Positions 16,220 to 24,553 of a DNA stretch of 64,000 nt are shown in pieces; positions within the stretch are counted from its first letter, which is position 1; the number at the start of each line of letters is the position of its first letter. Location: NCBI GenBank assembly GCA_017614715.1, contig JAGABI010000024.1:1-64000 (forward strand). The letters run 5' to 3'. Origin of the DNA: Bacteroidales bacterium. Its GTDB lineage: Bacteria; Bacteroidota; Bacteroidia; Bacteroidales; UBA932. The translations under genes and the position numbers were made by a program. The notes under the pieces were generated by a model. That model had not been told where the DNA came from and searched no databases. It was given only the letters and a program-made list of their open reading frames with translations.

Positions 16220-17383
16220 TTACTTAGTTACGAGAGAAATTGTAACCCTGTTCTTATCGTTCTCTGCGAACGGCTGAACTGTGTCGCCCTTATAATCTGA
16301 GGAGATGCGGCTTTCGCTGATACCTGCATTTACAAGGAAGTCCTTAACGACGGCAGCACGGTTCTCGCTGAGCCACATGTTGTGTTTGTGCCTGCCAGTC
16401 TGAACATCTGCATAACCGGTGATAGAGATGTTTACATTAGGGTTCTCTTTGAGCCACTCTACATAGTCGTTGAGCTTTTTAGCCTCTGCGGGAACAATCA
16501 CAAAGGAATCCCTCTCGAAGAAGGTGCAGATCTGCTGCATAGCGGCATCGCGTGCAGCCTTATCTGCAGCAGCTTTCTCTGCGGCAGCCTTATCAGCAGC
16601 AGCCTTATCGGCAGCAGCTTTCTCTGCAGCGGCCTTCTCTGCAGCAAGGCGGGCAGCCTCGCGCTCAGCTGCGCTGTTGTCAACAACGACGGGAGCCGGA
16701 TTGCGGGTGTATGCCTTACCCAGGTTGATCTTCAAACCTGCCAGACCATTGAACTGGAAGTCGGGGTTATCGGCCTTCTTGGAATTGAAACGGTCGCTTA
16801 GTACGTTTGCGTTGGCCTCAAGAACGAGGGCAATAGCATCGCTCAGACGGATGCTGGCACCGATACCACCGCGGCCCACCGGAGTGATGAGGTTCTTAGC
16901 CCACAGGTAATCGAAATAATCACTGGGGGTCACCGACTTCACATTGTTGGCACCATTGTCAAAACAATAGGCAGCGCCACCTCCGACAAACAGATAAGGA
17001 CTGAAGACACGGTCGTGCCTGTAGCCACCGAGAAGGTTGCCCAAATCAAAAGTGAGGTCCAAAGATCCCTGGGCGAACTTGAACGCATAGTTCTCGATGC
17101 CCTGAGCGCTAAGTGCTGTACCTTTACCCTGCCAGCCGCTGCCACCAAGACGCAAGCCAAAAGTCGGGGTAATCTGCCAGCCCAGGTTGAGGGCTGCAGC
17201 CGGAGAGAACATCTGGAGATAGTTCCCCTCAGCGATAGTGTAGCCTGCGCCACCCATCAACTGAAGGTCAACGTGGGATTTGAACTCCACTTCACTGTCG
17301 GACTTGCTGACTTTCTGGGCATTAGCGACGCCGCAAGAGAGCACCAAGGCCACTATCAACATTAATAAGCTCTTGTTTTTCAT
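16220..17383 (-). CDS. OmpA-family outer-membrane protein with Ala/Lys linker
   Basis: A 387-residue outer-membrane protein. The start at 17383 gives a normal signal peptide (LLMLIVALVLSCGVANAQ); the frame stays open further upstream without one. Residues 23-230 look like an eight-stranded barrel with many Gly and aromatic residues. An Ala/Lys/Glu/Asp helical linker of six AAA(D/E)K pentapeptides follows (about 247-276). The C-terminal OmpA domain (about 285-387) binds peptidoglycan; it contains ISITGYADVQTG, the LSENRAAVVKDFLV helix and the DKNRVTISL end. It tethers the outer membrane to the wall. The collagen-like lipoprotein gene follows at 45 bases and the membrane coiled-coil gene lies 155 bases upstream. 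Confidence 0.88.
   Translation of the reverse strand: MKNKSLLMLIVALVLSCGVANAQKVSKSDSEVEFKSHVDLQLMGGAGYTIAEGNYLQMFSPAAALNLGWQITPTFGLRLGGSGWQGKGTALSAQGIENYAFKFAQGSLDLTFDLGNLLGGYRHDRVFSPYLFVGGGAAYCFDNGANNVKSVTPSDYFDYLWAKNLITPVGRGGIGASIRLSDAIALVLEANANVLSDRFNSKKADNPDFQFNGLAGLKINLGKAYTRNPAPVVVDNSAAEREAARLAAEKAAAEKAAADKAAADKAAAEKAAADKAARDAAMQQICTFFERDSFVIVPAEAKKLNDYVEWLKENPNVNISITGYADVQTGRHKHNMWLSENRAAVVKDFLVNAGISESRISSDYKGDTVQPFAENDKNRVTISLVTK
16554..16643. repeat. 15-base tandem repeat (AAADK/AAAEK) in the OmpA linker
   Basis: Six consecutive 15-base units, such as GCAGCCTTATCTGCA and variants, encode the alternating AAADK/AAAEK pentapeptides. Units differ at a few positions, and adjacent Asp-type and Glu-type units look like shuffled duplications. 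Confidence 0.88.
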
Positions 17384-17538
17384 AGTCTTTTTTGTATGAT
17401 AACTTTCAATTATTGTCTTTGAACTCATTATAGTTACCCGCAAAAATGGTAATTTTTTTTGAAATAACAAACATTTTCTCAAAAAAGTTTCCTCACATAT
17501 CCTTCTGAACGGGCTATTCCTTTCACACCTATAATATA

Positions 17539-18603
17539 TCATTTGCTTTCAAGCATCTTTTCGGCACCTGATATATATTCTCCCAAAGCGTCGGCCATAA
17601 GCAGGATATTGGTGGCGACGCTGCGCACCTTTTCGTTGCCGAAATTCTCCTTCAGGGAATACCAGGTAGCATCTGTTTCATCGATTGAGTCGCAGAAGGA
17701 GATGCCGGGGAAACGGGCTGCCAGATTGGTGCGGAAGGCCTCGGTGCAGTTGCGGCAAAGGGTCTCGACCTCCCCCTCCAGGGCTGTCTCTGTCTCTTTT
17801 GTACGGTTGCTGGCATACACTTTCACAAAGTCTGTGTAAAGTTCAGACTGATTGACAGATACATTCTCCCCGTCGTCGTTTATCAGCCAGCAGAGATTCA
17901 CGTCGCCGCTGTCGCGCTTGATGGCCAGGTCGTTCAACTTGGTAAACTTCACACCGTACAGGGTCAGGGCACCACCCTCGCCCACCGCATACTTTATCTT
18001 TGTCATATCTATGCCGATGGAGGCTTTTACATAATACTTACTAATATATAGTACCTTCTTTGCACCGGGATGGAGACGGTCGTTGACCCAGGTGGCGATG
18101 CGGTCTATCATCACTTTGCGGTCCGGCAGTTTGTAGGCGGGGTCGCCCAGGAAACGTTCCAGAGGCTCCTCTTTCACTATATAACCGGTCTTGTCGTAGG
18201 TCATAGTCTCCACCTTGAATGTGAGCTGCAAATCTGCAGGGGCTCCGGCGGTCTGGCTCCATGTGTCTATGCGGCTCTCCAGCTCGCGGTTGCGCGCACG
18301 CAGTGCAGACAACTGCTCCTGCAGCTGTTTCTCTTCGCTCTCCCTCTGCAACAGTTCGTGGGCTTTCTTACCGAACTCATTCTGTATCAGGTTATTGATT
18401 GGCTGTATTGCAAACAGCATCAGTACCACGGTAACGGCATTTGAGACGACCACCGCCAGTGGCGACATGATGCGGGGGAAAAACATAAAGGCTGCCACGT
18501 TGAGGATAATCAGCACCAGGCAAAGGGCAGTCAGCAGATAGCTTGTTACCATCTTCTTCTTGTCAAGTGACTTTCTAACCGCCTGTTTTATAAAAAGACC
18601 CAT
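17539..18603 (-). CDS. Unknown membrane protein with coiled coil
   Basis: A 354-residue protein I do not recognise with certainty. A basic N-terminus is followed by two hydrophobic helices (about 19-40 and 46-68, FMFFPRIMSPLAV between them). A charged coiled coil (about 78-115, rich in Glu, Gln, Arg and Leu) leads to a soluble domain of about 230 residues. The stretch KKVLYISKYYVKASIGIDMTKIKYAV resembles the core strand of DUF4230-like proteins, but this is a weak impression. It is divergent from the lipoprotein gene at 18710 and lies 155 bases upstream of ompA on the same strand, suggesting an envelope role. Confidence 0.6.
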   Translation of the reverse strand: MGLFIKQAVRKSLDKKKMVTSYLLTALCLVLIILNVAAFMFFPRIMSPLAVVVSNAVTVVLMLFAIQPINNLIQNEFGKKAHELLQRESEEKQLQEQLSALRARNRELESRIDTWSQTAGAPADLQLTFKVETMTYDKTGYIVKEEPLERFLGDPAYKLPDRKVMIDRIATWVNDRLHPGAKKVLYISKYYVKASIGIDMTKIKYAVGEGGALTLYGVKFTKLNDLAIKRDSGDVNLCWLINDDGENVSVNQSELYTDFVKVYASNRTKETETALEGEVETLCRNCTEAFRTNLAARFPGISFCDSIDETDATWYSLKENFGNEKVRSVATNILLMADALGEYISGAEKMLESK

Positions 18604-18656
18604 AATAACATATTGCTATATGCAAATTTACCTAATTTATGCGAATAAAAAAAGGG

Positions 18657-18687
18657 TTGTAAAACAAAAGCATATAGTCTATATTTG
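18657..18687 (+). promoter_or_regulatory. Promoter of the two-lipoprotein operon
   Basis: TTG (18657-18659), 20 bases, then TATATTTG (18680-18687). It matches the Bacteroidota consensus and lies 22 bases before the ATG at 18710. The opposite strand of this gap would carry the promoter of the coiled-coil gene. Confidence 0.7.
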
Positions 18688-18709
18688 TGTACCCGAATTT
18701 TATAGCCAA

Positions 18710-21385
18710 ATGAAACGTATCTTCTTTTTTCTCAGTGCAATTGCAGCACTTGCGGCCATTTTTACCGGATGCAGCGGCGTCAATTCTTTCAAAACAGTTG
18801 CCAGGGATGGTTCTGCTCCGGCGACCAACGAGATAACCTGGAGCGGATACACCAACTGGTGGAACAGCATCTATTCGCAGCAGGTGCGCAGCGGCAACCT
18901 CAGCAAGATTGCTGTGCCTGACGCAGCCAAAGTGCTGGAGCAGCGCCGGCGCGACCTGGCAGAGGCTCTTGGCCTGCCAGGACTGCAGATGCAGGAGGGC
19001 TTTCTTGACGGATTGTTCAGCGACAAGTATGAGATACTTGAGAATCCGTCTGAGAACGAGCTGATGAGTGCATTCAAGAACACCGGCAATGTGCTGGCTT
19101 TTGTTAAAAAGGAGTCCGAACTCGGCAAAAAACTGGCCGGCAAGATACCGGAATATGTATATGCAGCACCGAGTTACCAGACTCACGGGAAACTGAACGG
19201 ACCGGATGCGTTTGAACTGCGCAGCGGGAGCAAGCATCTCTACGCCGTTGTAGGCACTCCGGCAGATCTGGCCATCCTCAAAGAGTTGATTGCTGATACA
19301 CAGGCGCTTGTGAACACATACAATATGAAACGCGGCTGGTTTGGAGTACAGACCGACATCCGCACCGTAACCTGCAGCCCTATGACCCCTATTGAGACCA
19401 TGGCCGCCGGTATGAACGAGGGCAACAGCTGGTTTGTGTTCAGCGGAGAATACGAGAGGCTCATAAAGCCGGAGCTGGAGCGTTGGATTGTGGAGTCGGA
19501 ATCTGGTGTGGAGGCTGCCGTAGGTACCCATTCTATCTATGACTGTCGCGACTGGGAGGGGTTCCAGGAGCAGCTTCTTAAAGATAATCAGTACGAATAT
19601 GCAAAGGAGCGCGACGCTCGTGGCGGCTATTTGTTCCGCCCGATCCAGGATTGGGGGGACTATGCTGGTACCGGCACCGCGATATACAACGGTTATTATG
19701 CCTCAGCTGGAAACAAAGAGATTGTGGACACCTGCTCCATGCCGTTCGTAATCACTAACGGAAACGTCGCTGACGGCGCCACCAACCCCATGGTACTCTT
19801 TATCCCCAAGGGAGGGCAATTCAACCGCGAGGCCATGTGGGGAGCCATTATGGACCGTCGCGAAGTTGCGATAGAATCGGCAGTGGAAGAATTTGCGGTG
19901 ATGGGTGATGCTAAATTCCGCAACCCTGTCCAGCTGATGATGATAGAGCGCGCATTTCTGGAGAACTACTTCGGCGACCAGGTTTGCATTAAGGCAACTG
20001 TTGATGGCACCACCCTTAACATTTTGCTCCAGAATTTTGGCAGCAATGCCGTCAAAGGGAAATTTGCGGTCACACTGCCCTCCAGCGTCACTCTTGCCGG
20101 CAGCGTTCCGCTCAGGGTAAGCGTTCCCGCCGGCGGCGTCAAGGCCATTTCTGTGCAGCTTGCACCTAAGCCGGAAGCAATGGGGCGTCGCAGCGCCATC
20201 ACCATCAGTTATGACTGGGGCAAATCATCAAAGAAAACACTTGCAGAGATGGATATGCCGCAGGCAGTGGCTACCCATAAACTGCTTTATGGCACCACTT
20301 CCGGCTGCGAATTCCCGGTGTCGGTGTATAACTTCACCAAGAGTGGCCAGGTAGAGGTATCGCTGAAGGTGAGCAGCAAAGATGACCCGGACAATGCCGT
20401 TTTACAACAGACAGAGACCATCAGTCTGGAGAAGGACGCCAATGCAAAGATTGGCTTTAATTTGAAGCTGAAGCCGGGCAATTACATTGCCGTAGCATCG
20501 TCACAGGGGGCGTCTGCCGTGACTCAGCTGGGCATAGGTGAGGAGCAGCAGGACGCCGTGAAACTCTGGAAAGAGGACGTAAACGGCGACGGCATCGACG
20601 AGGTCTATATGGAGAACAGCAAGGTGCGAGTGATGCTGCTGGCCATTGGCGCGCGCGTAATGGAATATTATGTGAAGGAGAAGGACGACAATGTCCTGTT
20701 CAAAAACTGGCCTAACGAGCCCTACGACCCGGAACGCCCCTATCGCAAGCGTAATTTCTGGCCATTCGGCGGATTTGAGGATTTCCTGGGCCAGGCCAGC
20801 GTGGAGACCCACAAAGTGTATGACTGCGAGGTAGTTAAAGATGGCGGAGACTGTGCAGAAGTGAGGATGGTTGCCGACTACTTTGGCAACACTATCGAGA
20901 AGGTTTTCACCCTGTACGGAGACACCCCGCTGCTGAGCATCCGCTTTGCCCTGGATATGGTCAACCCGGAATTCAATGTGCTTGGCCCCCAGCCTATTCT
21001 GGAGGTCGGCAAGGAGCACGACGAACAGGACCGCATAATAGTGCCCGAGAAGGATGGTCTGAGCGGCTATGTTATGGACCGCGCCGATTACTGGGGCAAG
21101 TTCCTGTTCCCTGTCGAGGGGTGGAACGTGGACTACGATACTGTGGAGAAGATCTACTTTGCAGGCGCCTTCCCGGTGGACCAGCCCTTCACGCTGCACA
21201 TGTGGCATAACCACCCGCGCAACCGCGACACCCGCTTCTACTACTGCGAACTGCAACCCTGGATGGAGATTTTCCGCCACAACACCACCTACTTCTCTTA
21301 CTATATGTGGGCCGGCGGTGGCAACTGGGAAGAGGGAATCCAGGCCCTTCGCGACCGTAACCTGATAACTGAAAAACATCAATAA
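18710..21385 (+). CDS. Large secreted lipoprotein with mutarotase-like C-terminal region, unknown function
   Basis: An 891-residue lipoprotein. The ATG at 18710 gives a signal and lipobox (AAIFTGC). The N-terminal half, about 1-440, is unfamiliar. The middle (about 440-620) is beta-rich with two Ig-like stretches. Around residue 625 a calcium-loop-like motif DVNGDGIDEVYMEN appears. The last 250 residues have the character of a galactose-mutarotase-like sandwich (MEYYVKEKDDNVLFKNWP, TLYGDTPLLSIRF, FTLHMWHNHPRN), a fold found beside or inside carbohydrate enzymes. No catalytic motif is assigned. The next lipoprotein gene starts 1 base after its stop, so the two are co-translated and probably act together outside the cytoplasmic membrane, perhaps on a glycan. 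Confidence 0.62.
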   Translation: MKRIFFFLSAIAALAAIFTGCSGVNSFKTVARDGSAPATNEITWSGYTNWWNSIYSQQVRSGNLSKIAVPDAAKVLEQRRRDLAEALGLPGLQMQEGFLDGLFSDKYEILENPSENELMSAFKNTGNVLAFVKKESELGKKLAGKIPEYVYAAPSYQTHGKLNGPDAFELRSGSKHLYAVVGTPADLAILKELIADTQALVNTYNMKRGWFGVQTDIRTVTCSPMTPIETMAAGMNEGNSWFVFSGEYERLIKPELERWIVESESGVEAAVGTHSIYDCRDWEGFQEQLLKDNQYEYAKERDARGGYLFRPIQDWGDYAGTGTAIYNGYYASAGNKEIVDTCSMPFVITNGNVADGATNPMVLFIPKGGQFNREAMWGAIMDRREVAIESAVEEFAVMGDAKFRNPVQLMMIERAFLENYFGDQVCIKATVDGTTLNILLQNFGSNAVKGKFAVTLPSSVTLAGSVPLRVSVPAGGVKAISVQLAPKPEAMGRRSAITISYDWGKSSKKTLAEMDMPQAVATHKLLYGTTSGCEFPVSVYNFTKSGQVEVSLKVSSKDDPDNAVLQQTETISLEKDANAKIGFNLKLKPGNYIAVASSQGASAVTQLGIGEEQQDAVKLWKEDVNGDGIDEVYMENSKVRVMLLAIGARVMEYYVKEKDDNVLFKNWPNEPYDPERPYRKRNFWPFGGFEDFLGQASVETHKVYDCEVVKDGGDCAEVRMVADYFGNTIEKVFTLYGDTPLLSIRFALDMVNPEFNVLGPQPILEVGKEHDEQDRIIVPEKDGLSGYVMDRADYWGKFLFPVEGWNVDYDTVEKIYFAGAFPVDQPFTLHMWHNHPRNRDTRFYYCELQPWMEIFRHNTTYFSYYMWAGGGNWEEGIQALRDRNLITEKHQ

Positions 21386-21386
21386 T

Positions 21387-22817
21387 ATGAAAAAACTCAT
21401 CTTCGCGGCCGCTGCCGCCCTCGTTACTATCATGTCAATTTCCTGCCAGGAGAAGAAAGCGGCTGTAGAGCCCGACACTGAGGCTATGAAAAACAAGATC
21501 TACTCCATATCCATGAACAAGATATGCAAGGAGTGGGACGGCCAGTGGCAGGGCATGGCCGTGGCAAGCGACGGCAACTGCTACTTTGGCTCATCTACCC
21601 ACGCCAAGAGCCACGGCGCCGGCTTCCACAAGTTTGACCCTCGCACCTATCGCCATACCATGCTGGTTGAGGATATGACATACCAGTGCGGCGAGCAGGA
21701 CCTCCCGTTCCAGCAGGGCAAGATCCACAGCCCCATTGTGGAGTGCGACGGATGGCTCTATTTCTGCACACACCTCTCCAACTACTGGAAGGAGGGTATC
21801 GAAGCCTACCCCGGCGCGCACGTGTTCGGCTATGAGATGGCTACGGGCGAGTTCCGCGACTTTGGCATTGTAAAACCCCGCTACTCAATCTATTCCGCCA
21901 TTGCAGTGGATCCCGTGCTTAAGAAGCTTTATGTGTTCAGCGTACCTTTCGTACCCGAGATTTACAAAGAGGACGGATGCCACCTGATGAGCATAGATAT
22001 CGCCACGGGAGAGAAGAAAGACTGCGGCAAGGTGGTGGACGGCCGGCTGGGCGCCTCTTTCTGGTTCTTTGTGGACAAGGACAGCAACGTGTGGTTCACC
22101 CTCTGGAAGCGCAACTATAAGTACGAGAACGACTTCGGCAACCTGTATTGCTATAATCCTGAATCTGACAGCATCACTACCTACGACAACGTTTTGCCCA
22201 AGGGCCAGCTGATTGACGAAACTCCCGTTTCTGAGGCACGCAACGAACAGCGCGCCTGGACCTGGCTTAGCCCCTTCCCCGGCCGTGACAAGTGCTACTT
22301 TATACAGGGTACCCTGGGCGGCGGCGACGAGCGGCTGTGGATATTTGACCCCTCAAAGGATATAGTCTCCGGCGAAGCCTTCGAGCCGGTTGCATACATC
22401 GGCTCCTCATATTTCGAGACCGCAGTGGGTGGCGACCGCCTCTATTTCTGCCAATATGAAGATCTTGAAGATGCCCGCACCATATTCAGCGAGGACGAGC
22501 GCGAGATTGATCCCGACAGCCCTGAGTATGTAGAGCGTAAAATCCATCTGCGCAGCATCTCGCTCAAAGATGAGGGGCTGCACCGCGAAATAAAGGACCA
22601 CGGCCCGCTGATTGACCAGGACGGCCATGCCGCACTGATGATAATGTCTATGGCAGCAGACAATGACGGTCACGTGTTTGTATATGGCAGCTGGAGACCG
22701 AATTCCTTCAAGGAGGCCACCCTCCAGTACCTGCTTTTCGAACACCCCAACGGAGACCTCTACCGCCTGCTCAAACGCGGCGAATTCTTTGCGGTGATCG
22801 ACACCAACAAGGATTAG
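21387..22817 (+). CDS. Secreted lipoprotein, beta-propeller-like, unknown function
   Basis: A 476-residue lipoprotein (signal then MSISC, Cys near 22). The mature part repeats short four-strand-like blocks with aromatic and Asp-Gly turns (GMAVASDGNCYFGSSTHA, IVECDGWLYFCTHLSN, FFVDKDSNVWFTLW, AADNDGHVFVYGSW), which is the look of a six- or seven-bladed beta propeller. I do not recognise the family. It starts 1 base after the previous lipoprotein gene. A propeller partner for a mutarotase-like protein suggests glycan or metabolite handling, but this is inference. Its stop codon forms part of a palindrome shared with the end of adk. Confidence 0.62.
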   Translation: MKKLIFAAAAALVTIMSISCQEKKAAVEPDTEAMKNKIYSISMNKICKEWDGQWQGMAVASDGNCYFGSSTHAKSHGAGFHKFDPRTYRHTMLVEDMTYQCGEQDLPFQQGKIHSPIVECDGWLYFCTHLSNYWKEGIEAYPGAHVFGYEMATGEFRDFGIVKPRYSIYSAIAVDPVLKKLYVFSVPFVPEIYKEDGCHLMSIDIATGEKKDCGKVVDGRLGASFWFFVDKDSNVWFTLWKRNYKYENDFGNLYCYNPESDSITTYDNVLPKGQLIDETPVSEARNEQRAWTWLSPFPGRDKCYFIQGTLGGGDERLWIFDPSKDIVSGEAFEPVAYIGSSYFETAVGGDRLYFCQYEDLEDARTIFSEDEREIDPDSPEYVERKIHLRSISLKDEGLHREIKDHGPLIDQDGHAALMIMSMAADNDGHVFVYGSWRPNSFKEATLQYLLFEHPNGDLYRLLKRGEFFAVIDTNKD

Positions 22818-22847
22818 AGAAACTGGTTTCAGTCAACCAGTTTCTCT
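22816..22847. terminator. Bidirectional hairpin shared by the convergent gene ends
   Basis: A perfect 13-pair palindrome: 22816-22828 with 22835-22847, six-base loop TCAGTC. One arm contains the end of the lipoprotein stop codon; the other encodes the last codons of adk (Glu-Lys-Leu-Val). There is no long U-tract on either side, so it may act as a weak terminator or a 3' stabilising hairpin for both mRNAs. Confidence 0.6.
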
Positions 22848-23395
22848 ACCTTGGCGTAATTCTCAGGGATAGTACCGTCGGCAACGACTTCATAATACTT
22901 GCCCTGTGCCTTGTAGTAGCTGATTACAGGCTCCGTTTTTTCGTGATAGTTCTTGATGCGGGTGGTGATGATTTCATCATCCGCATCGTCTGCCCGGTTC
23001 TCTACCATCGCGCGCCCCTTGATGCGGCGGCGGACCTCATCGTCGGTAATATAGATTGAGACTACACGGGTGAGTTCGGAGCCCATTTCCGAGAGAATCT
23101 TGTCCAGCGCCTCTGCCTGGGCAACCGTGCGGGGAAAACCGTCCAGCAGGAAGCCGCGGACACCTGCATTGGCGGCAAATTCTGAGCGGATCATTCCGCA
23201 AACCACCTCGTCGGGAACCAGGTTACCCTTCTCTATCAGACTTTTAGCCTCCAGTCCGAGGGGTGTGCCGGCGGCGATTTCTTTGCGGAGCAAATCGCCT
23301 GTGGATATGTGATAATACCCTTTATGCTCCACCAACAGTTTTGCAAATGTGCCCTTGCCCGCACCGGGAGGGCCAAAAAGTACATAGTATTTCAT
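22829..23395 (-). CDS. adk: Adenylate kinase
   Basis: A 188-residue cytoplasmic enzyme interconverting ATP + AMP and two ADP. The P-loop GPPGAGKGT lies at residues 8-16, the AMP site in HISTGDLLRKEIAAGT, and the family signature in GFLLDGFPRTVAQAEAL. The LID is the short type (RRRIKGRAMVENRADDADDE) without a zinc knuckle. It starts 2 bases before the end of hpt in the same direction, so hpt and adk form an operon. The last codons form one arm of a 13-pair palindrome shared with the convergent lipoprotein gene. Confidence 0.97.
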   Translation of the reverse strand: MKYYVLFGPPGAGKGTFAKLLVEHKGYYHISTGDLLRKEIAAGTPLGLEAKSLIEKGNLVPDEVVCGMIRSEFAANAGVRGFLLDGFPRTVAQAEALDKILSEMGSELTRVVSIYITDDEVRRRIKGRAMVENRADDADDEIITTRIKNYHEKTEPVISYYKAQGKYYEVVADGTIPENYAKVEKLVD

Positions 23396-23397
23396 GG

Positions 23398-23949
23398 CTA
23401 TTCCAATTGATCTTTCAAAATGTAGATATCGCTGAGCTGGCGACCCATCTGGTCATAGTCCAGACCCCAGCCCACGATAAACTTGTTGGCAATCTCCATC
23501 CCCATATAGTCTATCTTGATATTGCGCTTATAGACGTCTGTCTTGAGCGAAAATGTGCACACGCGAACGTCAACCGCCCCCTTTTCTTTCAGTTGGCCCA
23601 CAAGCGACTCAATGGTGGCGCCGGTATCCACAATGTCCTCTACAATAATGACCGTACGTCCCTTGAGGTCAACGTCGAGGCCTATCACCTCCTTGACATC
23701 GCCAGTGGACTTGGTCCCCTCATAGGACTTGAGGCGGATGGAAGCCAGCTCGCAGGAGAACTTGAGCCTGGGCAGAAGGTGCCCGCAGAAAATGATGGAG
23801 CCGTTAAGCACGCAGAGAATCACCGGAGTGACTCCGCTGCCAAAGAAATCGTTGTTGAGCTCCGCAGCCACTTTGTCCACGGCTGCAATTATCTTATCGT
23901 TTGATATATAGGGTACAAAGTCCTTCCCGTTGATTCTGATCGATTCCAT
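23398..23949 (-). CDS. hpt: Hypoxanthine phosphoribosyltransferase
   Basis: A 183-residue purine-salvage enzyme making IMP or GMP from hypoxanthine or guanine and PRPP. The PRPP-binding motif is VIIVEDIVDTGAT (about residues 97-109), the flexible-loop region is SIRLKSYEGTKSTG, and LCVLNGSIIF is the pyrophosphate loop. The start at ATG 23949 is used; the frame remains open another 227 codons upstream, but that part lies antisense to purE. It is followed by adk at 2 bases, so purine salvage and nucleotide balance are co-expressed. It is divergent from purE, a second purine gene. Confidence 0.95.
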   Translation of the reverse strand: MESIRINGKDFVPYISNDKIIAAVDKVAAELNNDFFGSGVTPVILCVLNGSIIFCGHLLPRLKFSCELASIRLKSYEGTKSTGDVKEVIGLDVDLKGRTVIIVEDIVDTGATIESLVGQLKEKGAVDVRVCTFSLKTDVYKRNIKIDYMGMEIANKFIVGWGLDYDQMGRQLSDIYILKDQLE

Positions 23950-23970
23950 TAAGAAAGAGGTCAATTTGGG

Positions 23971-24002
23971 TTTGTGAATGTGCGAATTTAAGACTAATTT
24001 TG
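23971..24002 (+). promoter_or_regulatory. purE promoter
   Basis: TTTG (23971-23974), 20 bases, then TAATTTTG (23995-24002): full Bacteroidota consensus. The predicted leader before ATG 24025 is about 18 bases. No purine riboswitch fits in the space. Confidence 0.78.
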
Positions 24003-24024
24003 TATTCTTAAAAACAAATAATCG

Positions 24025-24537
24025 ATGACTCCGGTTATAAGCATAATCATGGGCAGCGTTTCTGACATGCCCGTAGTGAAGCCAGCTGCTGACTTCTTTG
24101 ACGAGATGGAAATCCCCTTTGAGATCAACGCCCTCAGTGCGCACCGCACCCCGGAACAGGTCGCGCAATTTGCCCGCAACGCACATGTGCGCGGGGTGAA
24201 GGTGATAATTGCCGCCGCCGGCGGTGCAGCACATCTCCCCGGGGTGATTGCAGCATCCACTCCCCTGCCGGTTATCGGCATCCCGGTAAAATCTTCCAAC
24301 TCCATGGACGGTTGGGACTCTGTGCTCTCGATACTGCAGATGCCCAGCGGCATCCCTGTGGCAACTATGGCGCTGGACGGGGCAAAAAACGCCGCCATTT
24401 TCGCGCTGCAGATTCTCGCCACCGGCGATGAGAAATACATGGCCAAGCTGGTCGCTTTCAAGGAGTCGCTTAAATCCAAGGTGGCAAAAGCCAACGAAGA
24501 TCTCTCTAAAATTGTCTATAAGTTCAAAACCAACTAA
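24025..24537 (+). CDS. purE: N5-carboxyaminoimidazole ribonucleotide mutase
   Basis: A 170-residue class I PurE that isomerises N5-CAIR to CAIR in de novo purine synthesis. It begins with the phosphate loop IIMGSVSDMPVV, then SAHRTPEQVAQF for the active-site His, and AAAGGAAHLPGV plus SILQMPSGIPVATMALDG. The length matches octameric class I enzymes. purK is not in the window. The mutA gene starts 16 bases downstream on the same strand, an uncommon pairing of purine and propionate metabolism. Confidence 0.96.
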   Translation: MTPVISIIMGSVSDMPVVKPAADFFDEMEIPFEINALSAHRTPEQVAQFARNAHVRGVKVIIAAAGGAAHLPGVIAASTPLPVIGIPVKSSNSMDGWDSVLSILQMPSGIPVATMALDGAKNAAIFALQILATGDEKYMAKLVAFKESLKSKVAKANEDLSKIVYKFKTN

Positions 24538-24553
24538 TAAACAAACAACTATC

